Notes: generated by a model from the letters alone, not told the origin. Positions 8,295 to 17,353 are shown, counted from the first letter of the stretch. The stretch is DNA of 64,000 nt from Maribellus sediminis (GCF_011799805.1 NZ_WXUB01000001.1:1240001-1304000); one strand, 5' to 3'. Numbers and translations: made by a program.

Positions 8295-10238
8295 ATGAGA
8301 AAAATTACACTTGCACTGTTTCTTTTTGTTTTGGCCATAGCGGCCAGGTCACAGGTAGTTGAACCAGTAACCTGGAGTTTTTCGCAAAATAAAGTTTCAG
8401 AAACTGAATACGATTTATTATTGACAGCCAAAATTGATGAGGGCTGGCACCTTTATGCCACCGAACTTCCTGAAGGTGGTCCAATTCAAACTACTTTTTA
8501 TTTTGAAGGTTTAGAAAACACTGAATTATCAGGTGAGATATCAGCCGATAAAGAAGCTATCGACAAGTTCGATCCTTCGTTTCAGCTCGATGTAAAATAT
8601 TACGAGAAAGAAGTAACCTTCAAACAACGCGTGAAACTCACAGGAACTTCCGGCATCGTAAATGGTTACGTTGAATTTATGAGTTGTAACGACGAAACCT
8701 GCACTCCGCCAATGGATCAGGAGTTCAACTTTAAATTGGACGGCGGTAACGCTGCAGCAGCAACTACGGTTCAGGCTGATACAGATTCGGATGATGCAGG
8801 TGGCCAAAAACGCAATTACTGGAGTATATTCTTTATAGCATTTTTGGGTGGATTGGCAGCTTTGCTTACTCCATGTGTTTTCCCGATGATACCGATGACG
8901 GTAAGCTTCTTTACAAAACAAAGTAAAACGCAGGCAGGCGGTATTAGAAACGGAATCTGGTACGGGCTTTCAATCATCATTATTTATGTGATATTGGGTA
9001 CGGTTGTAACAGCCGTATTTGGTGCCGAAAGTTTAAATAATCTCTCCACAAATCCATGGTTTAACATATTCTTCGCCTTACTGTTATTCGTTTTTGCCTT
9101 TTCATTTATGGGGGCATTTGAAATTGTATTGCCAAGCAGCTGGGTGAATGCTGTTGATCGTAAAGCAGACAAAGGTGGATTAATAGGTATTTTCTTTATG
9201 GCTTTTGCTTTGGCTTTGGTTTCGTTCTCATGCACGGGACCGATCGTTGGAGCTTTGATTGTTGAAGCGGCACGAAGCGGTGGTATGGCACCGGTTGTAG
9301 GAATGTTAGGATTTTCATCGGCACTGGCCATTCCTTTCGCCTTGTTCGCAGCCTTCCCGGGTTGGTTGAATTCACTGCCAAAATCGGGTGGTTGGTTGAA
9401 TTCTGTTAAAGTAGTTCTCGGTTTCCTTGAATTTGCTTTTGCATTTAAATTTCTGTCGATAGCTGATATGGTACTCGATTTGAGAATTTTGGAACGCGAA
9501 GAATATTTGGCTATTTGGATCGCAATCTTCATGGGATTGGCACTTTATTTATGGGGAAAAATAAAATTACCACACGATTCGCCAATGACCCATTTACCTG
9601 TTTCAAGGTTCGTGTTGGGAACCATGGTATTTGCCTTTGTTATTTATATGATTCCGGGCTTATGGGGAGCACCTGTGAAAATGATCAGCGGATTCCCTCC
9701 TCCTGTCGATTATGCCGAATCACCGCAGGGGGTAGGTAAATCACAGGTTCAGGGCGTAGCCACTTCTTCGGTGAACGTTGATCCGGGTAAACATATTGGT
9801 CCGCACGGAATTCCGTTGTATGAAGATTACGACAAAGCTTTGTCGGAATCGATTAAAACGGGTAAACCCTTGTTAATCGATTTTACAGGAAAAGGTTGTA
9901 CAAACTGCCGGAAAATGGAGGACAATGTTTGGGTAGACCCGGAAGTTAAGAAGATGTTTCTTGAGGACTACGTAGTGGTATCGTTATTTGTCGACCTGAG
10001 AGAAAAACTACCGGAAAGCGAACAATACATTTCGGAAACAACAGGTAAGAAGGTACGCACAGTGGGAAATAAATGGACGGATTTTCAGATATCGCGGTTT
10101 CACAGAAACACACAACCCTATTACGTTATCCTCGACCAAAATGAAACAGAATTGGTTGAAGGGTATGGATATAATTCTGATCCTGAGGAATTTATTTCCT
10201 GGTTGAAAACCGGATTGGAAATGAACAGAAACAAGTAA
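8295..10238 (+). CDS. dsbD: Thiol:disulfide interchange protein DsbD
   Basis: A 647-residue, three-part reductant conduit. After a signal peptide (about 1-19) comes the DsbD-alpha domain with the redox pair in SCNDETCTPP (about residues 136-142). A membrane domain of about eight helices (about 175-470) carries the conserved cysteines in TPCVFPMIP and FSCTGPIVG. The C-terminal thioredoxin-like domain (about 500-645) has the active site GCTNCRKM. Electrons pass from cytoplasmic thioredoxin through the membrane domain to the alpha domain and on to periplasmic or cell-surface disulfides. Length is normal. A second, free-standing alpha-domain gene follows after 22 bases, so the two are probably co-transcribed. 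Confidence 0.92.
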   Translation: MRKITLALFLFVLAIAARSQVVEPVTWSFSQNKVSETEYDLLLTAKIDEGWHLYATELPEGGPIQTTFYFEGLENTELSGEISADKEAIDKFDPSFQLDVKYYEKEVTFKQRVKLTGTSGIVNGYVEFMSCNDETCTPPMDQEFNFKLDGGNAAAATTVQADTDSDDAGGQKRNYWSIFFIAFLGGLAALLTPCVFPMIPMTVSFFTKQSKTQAGGIRNGIWYGLSIIIIYVILGTVVTAVFGAESLNNLSTNPWFNIFFALLLFVFAFSFMGAFEIVLPSSWVNAVDRKADKGGLIGIFFMAFALALVSFSCTGPIVGALIVEAARSGGMAPVVGMLGFSSALAIPFALFAAFPGWLNSLPKSGGWLNSVKVVLGFLEFAFAFKFLSIADMVLDLRILEREEYLAIWIAIFMGLALYLWGKIKLPHDSPMTHLPVSRFVLGTMVFAFVIYMIPGLWGAPVKMISGFPPPVDYAESPQGVGKSQVQGVATSSVNVDPGKHIGPHGIPLYEDYDKALSESIKTGKPLLIDFTGKGCTNCRKMEDNVWVDPEVKKMFLEDYVVVSLFVDLREKLPESEQYISETTGKKVRTVGNKWTDFQISRFHRNTQPYYVILDQNETELVEGYGYNSDPEEFISWLKTGLEMNRNK

Positions 10239-10260
10239 CAACAAATTAAGAACTATATAC

Positions 10261-10713
10261 ATGAAAAAGGTATTATTTACAGCAGTAATCGCTTTTCTGG
10301 CGGTAATGGCTCAGGCACAAATGATCGTTCCCGTAAAATGGGACATCGAAATTAAAGAGTTGCCAGGTGGCAATCAATACGAGATTGTGGCAAAGGCTAA
10401 GATCGATCCGGGTTTTAAATTGTATGGTGTGAACATGGCCGATGGTGGCCCGATAAAAACTTCGTTCAATTTCGAAACCACGGAAAATTGTAAAAAGGTT
10501 GGAAAACCGGTTGAAGTTACTCCTTCAAAAAAGATGCACGACAAGATCTTCGATATGGAAGTAACCTATTTCAAAGAAACCGCTACTATTTCTCATAAAA
10601 TCTGGGTGACAGAAAAGCCGGCAAAAGTTGCAGGGTACATTCAGTGGATGAGCTGTAACGACGACATGTGTACGCCGCCCACCGACGAAGAGTTTGAGTT
10701 TGTGATCAAGTAA
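10261..10713 (+). CDS. Free-standing DsbD N-terminal (alpha) domain protein
   Basis: A 150-residue secreted protein with a signal peptide (about 1-19, ending AQA) and a single DsbD-alpha immunoglobulin-like domain. It is a clear paralogue of residues 20-150 of the preceding DsbD: both run VPVKW/EPVTW, then GGPI-T-F-FE, and both end in SCND-x2-CTPP before a similar FEF/FNF close. The two redox cysteines are kept (SCNDDMCTPP). There is no membrane or thioredoxin domain. It could act as a diffusible electron acceptor from DsbD, or as a distinct periplasmic reductase; this is inference from the domain. A strong terminator follows. Confidence 0.85.
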   Translation: MKKVLFTAVIAFLAVMAQAQMIVPVKWDIEIKELPGGNQYEIVAKAKIDPGFKLYGVNMADGGPIKTSFNFETTENCKKVGKPVEVTPSKKMHDKIFDMEVTYFKETATISHKIWVTEKPAKVAGYIQWMSCNDDMCTPPTDEEFEFVIK

Positions 10714-10737
10714 CACAACTCACGCGATAGAAGGTAA

Positions 10738-10781
10738 AACCACCTGTAAACTTTTTTAGCAGTTTGCAGGTGGTTTTTTTT
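10738..10781 (+). terminator. Rho-independent terminator after the dsbD pair
   Basis: Arms of 15 bases (10738-10752 and 10761-10775, AACCACCTGTAAACT against AGTTTGCAGGTGGTT, with one G-T pair) are followed by a run of T to 10781. It lies 25 bases past the alpha-domain gene. Confidence 0.9.
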
Positions 10782-10826
10782 ATTTGCATTTGTCTGTGGT
10801 TAACTAAAATTTTGTTGCACAGGCTT

Positions 10827-10858
10827 TTTGGTTGAAAGTTTAAAAGCCAATAACTTTA
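10827..10858 (+). promoter_or_regulatory. Bacteroidota-type promoter for the isochorismatase-family gene
   Basis: TTTG at 10827-10830, a 20-base spacer and TAACTTTA at 10851-10858 match -33 TTTG and -7 TAnnTTTG with one mismatch. The start codon follows 22 bases later. Confidence 0.6.
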
Positions 10859-10880
10859 GAGAAATTAAAACAGGTTTGAA

Positions 10881-11504
10881 ATGAAACGAGGATTGTTATT
10901 CTGGAATGTTGATACGCAGGTTGATTTTATGGAACCCAGCGGGAAATTATATGCCCCGGGAGCAGAACAAATTAAACCGGCATTGAAACAGCTTACTGAA
11001 TTCGCGGCTCATAATAATATTCAGGTAGTAAATACTGCAGATTTTCACTATCCCAATTCGGCAGAGCTTTCTGCAGAGCCTGACTTTATTCTCACTTTTC
11101 CTGAACATTGCATGGCAGATACAGAAGGTGCAGAATATGTTGCTGAAACCAAACCGGAAGATCCGCTTGTATTCGACTGGAACAAAGAATATTTCTCGTT
11201 AGATGAAGTAAAGACACACAGAAATGTTGTGATCAGAAAAGATGCATTTGATGTTTTTGCCGGAAATCCTTACACGGATAAAATTGTTGAATTAATTGCT
11301 CCTGAAACAGTAGTGGTTTACGGAGTTACAACGAATGTTTGTGTCAACGATGCGGTAATTGGATTGGCCAGACGAGTAGATAAAGTTTTTGTAGTTGAAG
11401 ATGCAATAAAGGAACTGCCGAATATTCCTTTGCCATTTGATAAATGGGAAAAGCTGGGCGTGAAAATGATCACTGCTGCACAACTCGACGAACTTTTAAG
11501 TTAG
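10881..11504 (+). CDS. Isochorismatase/nicotinamidase-family cysteine hydrolase
   Basis: A 207-residue alpha/beta hydrolase of the isochorismatase superfamily. The catalytic triad is visible: Asp11 in WNVDTQVDF, Lys120 in VVIRKDAFDVF and Cys154 in VTTNVCVNDA. Family members hydrolyse amides such as nicotinamide or ureidoacrylate, or act on isochorismate; the protein length and the metal-ligand-like DFHYPNSAE segment (about 54-62) lean towards an amidohydrolase such as nicotinamidase. It has its own promoter-like elements upstream and a shared bidirectional terminator with the converging aminotransferase gene. The exact substrate cannot be read from sequence. Confidence 0.82.
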   Translation: MKRGLLFWNVDTQVDFMEPSGKLYAPGAEQIKPALKQLTEFAAHNNIQVVNTADFHYPNSAELSAEPDFILTFPEHCMADTEGAEYVAETKPEDPLVFDWNKEYFSLDEVKTHRNVVIRKDAFDVFAGNPYTDKIVELIAPETVVVYGVTTNVCVNDAVIGLARRVDKVFVVEDAIKELPNIPLPFDKWEKLGVKMITAAQLDELLS

Positions 11505-11514
11505 AAATAAAAAA

Positions 11515-11539
11515 GAGCCGTTTCGTTATGAAACGGCTC
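11515..11539. terminator. Bidirectional terminator between converging genes
   Basis: A perfect 10-base stem (GAGCCGTTTC, loop GTTAT, GAAACGGCTC) is flanked by an A-run on the left and TTTC on the right. It can serve both the isochorismatase-family gene and the aminotransferase gene. Confidence 0.88.
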
Positions 11540-11570
11540 TTTCACTGTCAACTGCGATTGAACGCTTTGA

Positions 11571-12863
11571 CTATTCTTTACAGTCTTTACATGCATTGTA
11601 AATACCTTCGAACATTTCTTTTACATCGGAAGCGGCAACAGCTGAGAAAGCAATACGAAGCACATTACCCAAACTGATCAGGCCAATGCTGTATTTCTCT
11701 ATCAATAGCTGACGAATTTCGTCGCCATTTAATCCTTCAGTCAGCTTCACACACATAAAATAGCCCGAGTTGTATGGCAAAGCCTCAAAGTATTCCAGGT
11801 ATTTTTCTTCCAGTAAGGCAGCTTTAACGGCATCGTAGCGTTTTTGCATGATGTTGTACTTGGCTGCTTTCTGATCGGCATATTCCTGGCTTTCGAAAGC
11901 TGCCAGCAACAACGATTGCGAAATATTGGCTGCATTCGAAATGTTTCCACGGATAGCACCGGCGGTTTTTGATTCAAGTGCACTGTATAATGCCGCATCA
12001 CCGCCTTTTATTCCATAGGTGATAAATCCAACACGGAAACCCCAAACATAATCTTCCTTGGTAGCGCCGTCAACCTTAACTGCCAGAACATTTTCGTGCA
12101 ACTGGCTCAATGGCGAGAAGATACTTTCTTTGGCAATTCCTTCTTCGTAAACCAGTCCAAAATAGGCGTCGTCGATAATGGCAACAATTTTATTTCCTTT
12201 GTCAGCAGAAGCGTTTATAATTTCAACAATAGCATCCTGTTCAGCATCGGTTGGCGTATAACCCGATGGATTATTCGGAAAATTGAGGATCACGACTTTT
12301 TTGCCAATTCCACCTTCATTCAATTTGGCTTCAAAAGCTTCCAAATCGAATCCACCATCTTTAAACAGGTTGAATTTGGTGATTGCCGAACCATAAGCAT
12401 TGGTCAGTGTCAGGTTGTAATTTCCCCAGAAAAGGTCGGGAACAATCACTTCATCCTCAGGATCCAGAAACATATAGCCCGCCATGCTAATACCATGCGT
12501 CAACGCGTTGGTAACAACCGGTAAGCTAAGTTCCACTCCGCTTAAGGACGGGTTTTTATCGTAAATCATGCTTTTCCACTTGGCGCGAATATCAGGGCGG
12601 CCAAAGCTTGGTGCATAGGGAAAAACCAGCGACGGATCGAGGTTGATCTTTGATGCAATGGCTTCCAAACGCATCGGTGTGCCATCGTCTTCAACGGCGG
12701 CTCCAATTGTGGCGTTAATCTTTGTTCCTTTAGCTTCGGCGGTTTGACCTAAAATTCCCTTTTTCGGGAAAAATATGCTTTTGCCCCTTTCGGAAAGCAT
12801 TTCAAAAACAATACTGCTTTTTTCCTGGATTACGCTGTTTAGTTCAGCTGCCTGTGGATTCAT
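11571..12863 (-). CDS. Class I/II pyridoxal-phosphate aminotransferase
   Basis: A 430-residue fold-type I aminotransferase. Family landmarks are NFPNNPSG (Asn194-Gly201), the cofactor-binding IIDDAYFG (about 229-236), the Schiff-base lysine in VDGATKED (Lys269), and the substrate-carboxylate arginine of GFRVG a few residues on. The C-terminal domain ends with LISLGNVLRIAFSAV. It moves an amino group from a donor amino acid to a 2-oxo acid in the cytoplasm. The wording YNSGYFMCVKL resembles aromatic or aspartate aminotransferases, but the substrate is undetermined. The upstream 253 bases (12864-13116) are AT-rich without a recognisable gene. Confidence 0.88.
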   Translation of the reverse strand: MNPQAAELNSVIQEKSSIVFEMLSERGKSIFFPKKGILGQTAEAKGTKINATIGAAVEDDGTPMRLEAIASKINLDPSLVFPYAPSFGRPDIRAKWKSMIYDKNPSLSGVELSLPVVTNALTHGISMAGYMFLDPEDEVIVPDLFWGNYNLTLTNAYGSAITKFNLFKDGGFDLEAFEAKLNEGGIGKKVVILNFPNNPSGYTPTDAEQDAIVEIINASADKGNKIVAIIDDAYFGLVYEEGIAKESIFSPLSQLHENVLAVKVDGATKEDYVWGFRVGFITYGIKGGDAALYSALESKTAGAIRGNISNAANISQSLLLAAFESQEYADQKAAKYNIMQKRYDAVKAALLEEKYLEYFEALPYNSGYFMCVKLTEGLNGDEIRQLLIEKYSIGLISLGNVLRIAFSAVAASDVKEMFEGIYNACKDCKE

Positions 12864-13116
12864 AATGAATTAATCTTTTAGTCTGTTTTGTTAAGTACCT
12901 CAATTTTTACGCAAGATAGAAAATTGAATATTATATTGGCGGGTAGTGTTCGCAACTTGCTTTTATTTTTGATAATATGCTAACATTCTGATTGAGCAGA
13001 GATTATTGACAAGGAAAATTGTAGCTTTTGAAACTCAATCGTTTCGGCAAAAACTTCATCTTACCTGGATTTATATTTGGGTTTGGAATGATGAACGACT
13101 TGCTATTACCTGCTAT

Positions 13117-13566
13117 TTAATCCCAAACAAATTTCCATTCGCCATTTTCCTGGAGTTTCCAAACGGTGTGAAAAATACCCGTGTCGCGGCTGGTTACGCC
13201 GGATGAATCTGTTACTGAATAGATATATTTTCCGTAGGTATAGCCCAAATCTCCCGATTTTGCAACATCAACAAAGTCAGGTTCCCAGGTTAAACTTACG
13301 CCTTCCTGTTTTGCCAAGCTATTCCCAAAACTTTTTTCAATGGCCACTTTGCCAACTATTAGTTTATTGTTGCGCATCAGAACCGCACTGTCGGCTGCAA
13401 AATGTAAAAACGCTGCAGCAATTCCTTCATTTTCGGCCATGTTGTTAAAAGCTCTTTCAGCTTCAATAATTTCCTGTTTGGCTTTATCTGTTCGCTTATT
13501 GTTTTGCACGTTACAAGCGGTGAGAAACATAATCAAAACGAGTAAATGCAGTTTGCTAATTTTCAT
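13117..13566 (-). CDS. DUF4440/SnoaL-like (NTF2-fold) lipoprotein
   Basis: A 149-residue protein with a lipoprotein signal peptide ending in LTAC (Cys18). The mature part shows the pattern of DUF4440/YybH-type NTF2-fold domains: a first helix IIEAERAFNNMAENEGIAAAF, the FAADSAVLMRNN turn, then beta strands ending GIFHTVWKLQENGEWKFVWD. Proteins of this kind bind small ligands or stabilise partners; no catalytic residues can be named. It would sit on a membrane surface in the envelope. It lies 21 bases after the small membrane protein gene on the same strand, suggesting a two-gene unit. Function unknown. Confidence 0.7.
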   Translation of the reverse strand: MKISKLHLLVLIMFLTACNVQNNKRTDKAKQEIIEAERAFNNMAENEGIAAAFLHFAADSAVLMRNNKLIVGKVAIEKSFGNSLAKQEGVSLTWEPDFVDVAKSGDLGYTYGKYIYSVTDSSGVTSRDTGIFHTVWKLQENGEWKFVWD

Positions 13567-13587
13567 TTCAACCTGAAATAAATAAGT

Positions 13588-14007
13588 TTAAACCATGCGA
13601 AGGGCTCCAACAATTATAAAGAAACCTAATAAGGCTACCACACTTGTTATTACAACAAGCGTACTGGCTCGTTTATGGTTTTTCCATTCGAGTAGGAATG
13701 TAGGAATGGCCATAATCCCGGCAATCAGGAATCCCAAATATGCAGGAAACAACTTAGCTTCAATCGGCACTTCATTCAGAATTTCGTCGTTCAATTCTTC
13801 GGCGACAACTTCCTCAGGAGTTAAAAAATTGCCAGCTGCGAGGAAATCGCCCAACAGGACAATTAACGCAAAAATGCCCAACAGAATGAACATGGCTTCA
13901 CCTGTCAGCCGGAACACTTTTTTTTGCTCTACCCATCCGTAAACTATTACAAACAACGCTGCAAATACGATCCATTGCGGGAAGGTGTATAAAAATACCT
14001 GGTTCAT
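13588..14007 (-). CDS. Small four-helix membrane protein of unknown function
   Basis: A 139-residue protein with four predicted transmembrane segments (about residues 10-26, 37-57, 88-106 and 115-137). An acidic extracytoplasmic or cytoplasmic loop lies between the second and third (about 62-85, EEVVAEELNDEILNEVPIEAK). I do not recognise the family. It is upstream of, and probably co-transcribed with, the DUF4440-like lipoprotein gene, and diverges from the HAD phosphatase gene across about 107 bases. Confidence 0.65.
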   Translation of the reverse strand: MNQVFLYTFPQWIVFAALFVIVYGWVEQKKVFRLTGEAMFILLGIFALIVLLGDFLAAGNFLTPEEVVAEELNDEILNEVPIEAKLFPAYLGFLIAGIMAIPTFLLEWKNHKRASTLVVITSVVALLGFFIIVGALRMV

Positions 14008-14114
14008 TGAATTTTAATTTAGTTAGAACAAAGGTTAAAATTTTTGTGAAATTAAAAAGCTTATTCCAATTCGCGGTAGGAAAAGATTAATTTCGGCACC
14101 AGAAACAATGAAGC

Positions 14115-14720
14115 ATGAAGAAAGAATTGGATATAGATAGCAGAGCCAGGGCACTTATTTTTGACCTCGACGGTACCCTGGCCGATACAATGCAGGTGCA
14201 TTTTTTGGCTTACCAACACATTTTGAGCCAATACGGAATTGATTACACCTATGAAACTTTTATGTCGCTTGCGGGTGTTCCTGCGTTTGGTACCATCGAA
14301 AGAATAAATGAAATGTTTGGTACTTCGCTTGTTCCTGAAGAGGTTGGGAATGCCAAAGAAGCCGAGTACGAAAAAATCATGCACCAGATGAAGCCCATCG
14401 AGCCGGTTGTGGAACTGGTGAAAAAGTATCACGGTAAACTCCCGATGTCGGTTGGAACGGGAGGCTATCACCGTTTGGCCTGGAAAACCCTGCAAATAAT
14501 AGGACTCGATAAATATTTTGATATTCTTGTTTCAGCCGAAGATGTGGAGAAGCATAAACCACACCCGGATACTTTTCTTCGCTGTGCCGAACTAATGGGC
14601 GTTGCGCCTGAGCATTGCCAGGTTTTCGAAGACGGTCAGCCGGGTATGCAGGCTGCGAAAGCAGCCGGAATGATGGCTACTTTGGTTACTGATTATTTCG
14701 ACGATACTGTTCGGGTCTAG
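14115..14720 (+). CDS. HAD-superfamily phosphatase (beta-phosphoglucomutase-like)
   Basis: A 201-residue HAD hydrolase of subfamily IA. The four motifs are visible: FDLDGTLADT (about residues 16-25, with both catalytic aspartates), a threonine/serine motif in SVGTGG (about 112-117), lysine in KHKPHPDTF (about 145), and the acidic motif FEDGQPGMQAAKAAGM (about 172-187). The alpha-helical cap lies between the first two. Members include beta-phosphoglucomutase and fructose-1-phosphate or phosphoglycolate phosphatases. The substrate cannot be assigned. It converges on the lipoprotein gene at 14912 with a hairpin between them. Confidence 0.83.
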   Translation: MKKELDIDSRARALIFDLDGTLADTMQVHFLAYQHILSQYGIDYTYETFMSLAGVPAFGTIERINEMFGTSLVPEEVGNAKEAEYEKIMHQMKPIEPVVELVKKYHGKLPMSVGTGGYHRLAWKTLQIIGLDKYFDILVSAEDVEKHKPHPDTFLRCAELMGVAPEHCQVFEDGQPGMQAAKAAGMMATLVTDYFDDTVRV

Positions 14721-14819
14721 TCGCTAATTTTAATTGTTGTAAAGAACGGAATTTCGGGATGGTTGTTTTTTGCGCCGTATTTTAGTGCGGTGACAAAAGA
14801 GGCGCCTATCAATAATTAT

Positions 14820-14857
14820 CCGGAAATCCTGTACTTTCAATGATACAGAATTTCCGG
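14820..14857. terminator. Hairpin between converging genes
   Basis: Fourteen-base arms (14820-14833 CCGGAAATCCTGTA and 14844-14857 TACAGAATTTCCGG) pair with one mismatch around a 10-base loop. It lies between the ends of the HAD gene and the lipoprotein gene. T-tracts are weak on both sides. Confidence 0.6.
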
Positions 14858-14911
14858 AGAATCAGAGGAAGTGAAGTAATCCTTTCGGACGTCTTCAGTA
14901 CTTCAATAAAA

Positions 14912-16537
14912 TTACCAGTTCAAATCGTCGCAAACATCCTGTTCAAAAAGGTGTTCGATAAGGATTTTGATTCTTCCGTCGTCCATGGTTTCCGAAGTGA
15001 TATTCGAAGTAGACGAATTCAGGTAATTGCCGTTCGCATCAAAGTCGGTACTAAATTCATCGTGTTCCCAGTTTTCTTGCCATAAAAAGCGAATCTCGTA
15101 ATCTTCGTTGGCTTTGGCCAGAATGTCTACAACGCCACCTTTCATATAAATTCCCTGCCAGGGATCGCCACTGTCTTTAATCCTTATTTCTGCACTGTAA
15201 GTCGGTGCCAGTGCAATGGTCGGTTCACCCGAGCAAAATGCTTTCAACACAATCAGGTACTCCACATAACCGTCTTCCGCTTCAACATCAACATTGTAGC
15301 TTCCGCTGCACAGGTTATCAACTTCAAGCGAAGCAATTGCCTTAAACGCCGGATTATTGTCTCGGAAAACGATAGTTGCCGCTGTGTTCGGAACATTTTC
15401 CAAAGTAATGCTTTGGGGGAACGTTCCTTTAAAATTAGTTGTCTTTATGAGTTGACCAGCCGAGTTATAAATGTCGGCATCAATTGAAAAACTGGTTTTT
15501 GAATTCGAAGAAAAATTAAGTGTACCCCCGATCCCGCAAATGTCGTCGATCGAGGCACTGGCCAGGATGTAGGATAGATTCAGGTTGTAATGCTCCACCG
15601 TAACTGCAGAAATACTCCAGGCATCACCAATTGTGCTTGCAAAGCCAAAAAGATCGGGTGCTGTTGTTCCGGTGTAGGTACAACTTTGGGAAATTTTTCC
15701 GCCGTTTAAATCTTTAACGGTGCGTCCGCCGACGGTTAGTCTAACCAGATCGCCAATTTCGAGTCGTTGAAACAGGGCCACTTTTTCCGAACCATTCTCC
15801 AACACCTTGTCGGTGGCTGCCGGAAATCCGGTTTTTATATCAAAAGTAAGTTGTATGAATCCCGTAGGACTGGCTTTGGCAGCTGCTTCCAATTCTTCTA
15901 CACTACCGAATAAAGTCTGCCCGCTGGCATCTTTAAAGTTGATCAGGTCTTCTTTTAAGATTTTGTAATTCACTTTATAATCTTTCCCAACACTCGCCGA
16001 TTTGGTAACACCAAAAACCGAGAAAATGAATGAATCGCCACTGTCTTCTCCGTTTAAAGTTTCTTCATCGCCACCTGAAACTGGCGACAGGTACAATTCA
16101 TAGGTTTTTGTTCCTTCAATGTTTACCTGAATATTTTGCGTGAAGGTTTGATAACCGTCCACTTCAACATGCACTGTAAAATCAAGTGGCGAGCTTTCCG
16201 AAAATGGCACATACGGATCAACGGTCAGTTCCAGTTGTCCCTGCGATGTCAGAAATTCGGATTCTTTTTCGCCTGCAAAAGTTACAATGTCGCCGGCATT
16301 GGTTCCGGTAAACCAAACACGGGCTTCTTCGGTTATTTGTTCGTTGCTTGCAACATCGATAACCTTGTAGGTCATCGGGGTGGTAAAAATGTTAAGATCT
16401 ACGATCAGCAGATTTATATCTTCTCCTGTTTCTTTATCCTTTAACGGATTGTCGAACATGTCGCCACAACCCGAAAACAGTAATAGCAGAATAAAACTAA
16501 GAAGTGTGTTTTTGTATTTTAGTAAGTTACTTTTCAT
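14912..16537 (-). CDS. Uncharacterised 541-residue lipoprotein
   Basis: A secreted lipoprotein with signal peptide and lipobox FSGC (Cys24). The mature protein is rich in beta-strand patterns, Asp and Thr and looks like a row of immunoglobulin-like modules. An early module (about 95-150) reads like a carboxypeptidase-regulatory-type domain (LDFTVHVEVDGYQTFTQNI). A middle region contains QLTFDIKTGFPA, and cysteines around DDICGIGG, DNLCSGSYN and AFCSGEPT may form disulfides. I do not recognise a catalytic motif. It is encoded 18 bases after an outer-membrane-type barrel gene, so the two may form a surface complex. Function unknown. Confidence 0.65.
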   Translation of the reverse strand: MKSNLLKYKNTLLSFILLLLFSGCGDMFDNPLKDKETGEDINLLIVDLNIFTTPMTYKVIDVASNEQITEEARVWFTGTNAGDIVTFAGEKESEFLTSQGQLELTVDPYVPFSESSPLDFTVHVEVDGYQTFTQNIQVNIEGTKTYELYLSPVSGGDEETLNGEDSGDSFIFSVFGVTKSASVGKDYKVNYKILKEDLINFKDASGQTLFGSVEELEAAAKASPTGFIQLTFDIKTGFPAATDKVLENGSEKVALFQRLEIGDLVRLTVGGRTVKDLNGGKISQSCTYTGTTAPDLFGFASTIGDAWSISAVTVEHYNLNLSYILASASIDDICGIGGTLNFSSNSKTSFSIDADIYNSAGQLIKTTNFKGTFPQSITLENVPNTAATIVFRDNNPAFKAIASLEVDNLCSGSYNVDVEAEDGYVEYLIVLKAFCSGEPTIALAPTYSAEIRIKDSGDPWQGIYMKGGVVDILAKANEDYEIRFLWQENWEHDEFSTDFDANGNYLNSSTSNITSETMDDGRIKILIEHLFEQDVCDDLNW

Positions 16538-16555
16538 GATCTGTGATTTTAAAGG

Positions 16556-17263
16556 TTAAAATATCCGGTAAGCGAGGTTAAGCTTTATTACAGGGTAGAT
16601 TTTGTACGCGCTGAACTGGTCGGAAAGGTATTCTGCCTGTCCAAATGCAGGATCGGAAGTTGGCGACAATAATCCGTCGGATTCAATTGTCAATACAGGA
16701 GCTCCCATGTAATAAATGCCCATTTCAAAATTGAAGGTCAGACGTTTGGCCCGTCCCATAAAAGCCTGATAACCGGCTCCAACGTAGGGCGAAACTTTTA
16801 GTCCCGGTTTCATATTCATGCTGAATGTACCGATATCTTCAGCAGGAATAGTAATATCGCCTAACTGGTAATCTCCAACGGCCCGTCCGTCAACAGCAGG
16901 CTTAAACGAATTAGCAATAATTCCGGTAGAGATGTAGAGGTTTTTGGTGTAACTAAAATCGCCCAGGAATAAAACGCCGCCACTTTGGTAATCGAAATAA
17001 GCATTGTAGTCAATTCCGTTTTCATCAAAATCGAAGTTGTGCGTAAAATTCATTGTTTCGAAACCGGTTTTTAGGGCGAACCAGTTATTAAACACATATT
17101 TGGCATTAAAGCCCCAGCCATTGGTCGACGCATTGCCACCCAGGTAAAATCCACTGAAATCTGTTGTTTTGTAGCTGGTTGGAAATTGATCGTCCTGAGC
17201 CGAAACATGAAGGCCGTACATGAGCAAAACAGCCATAAAGGCGAGGGTACAGAATCTTTTCAT
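16556..17263 (-). CDS. Predicted outer-membrane beta-barrel protein
   Basis: About 235 residues, opening MKRFCTLAFMAVLLMYG with a signal peptide ending HVSAQ. An in-frame ATG nine codons upstream (17290) is possible, but the nearer one gives a normal signal peptide. The mature part alternates hydrophobic and polar residues with many Gly, Tyr and Phe, and ends in YPVIKLNLAYRIF with a terminal aromatic, as in barrel proteins of the OmpA/porin-like kind. It precedes the 541-residue lipoprotein gene by 18 bases on the same strand. Substrate and partner are unknown. Confidence 0.65.
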   Translation of the reverse strand: MKRFCTLAFMAVLLMYGLHVSAQDDQFPTSYKTTDFSGFYLGGNASTNGWGFNAKYVFNNWFALKTGFETMNFTHNFDFDENGIDYNAYFDYQSGGVLFLGDFSYTKNLYISTGIIANSFKPAVDGRAVGDYQLGDITIPAEDIGTFSMNMKPGLKVSPYVGAGYQAFMGRAKRLTFNFEMGIYYMGAPVLTIESDGLLSPTSDPAFGQAEYLSDQFSAYKIYPVIKLNLAYRIF

Positions 17264-17353
17264 TTTAGAAATTTGGTTAATGTTGTCCACGTTTTGAAAA
17301 CGTTAAAGTGATTTAATGGTTCGCTAAAAATAGGAAAAATGTCAAAGATAAAT

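Noticed and set aside
8984-9532. 182-codon minus-strand open frame inside dsbD
   Set aside because: Its Asn/Lys/Ala/Pro-rich translation mirrors the codons of the dsbD membrane region; there is no domain and it is fully covered by a certain gene.
13006-13206. 66-codon plus-strand frame upstream of and over the DUF4440-like gene
   Set aside because: Over half lies antisense to the lipoprotein gene and the translation has no features, although a TATTTTTG sequence occurs upstream.
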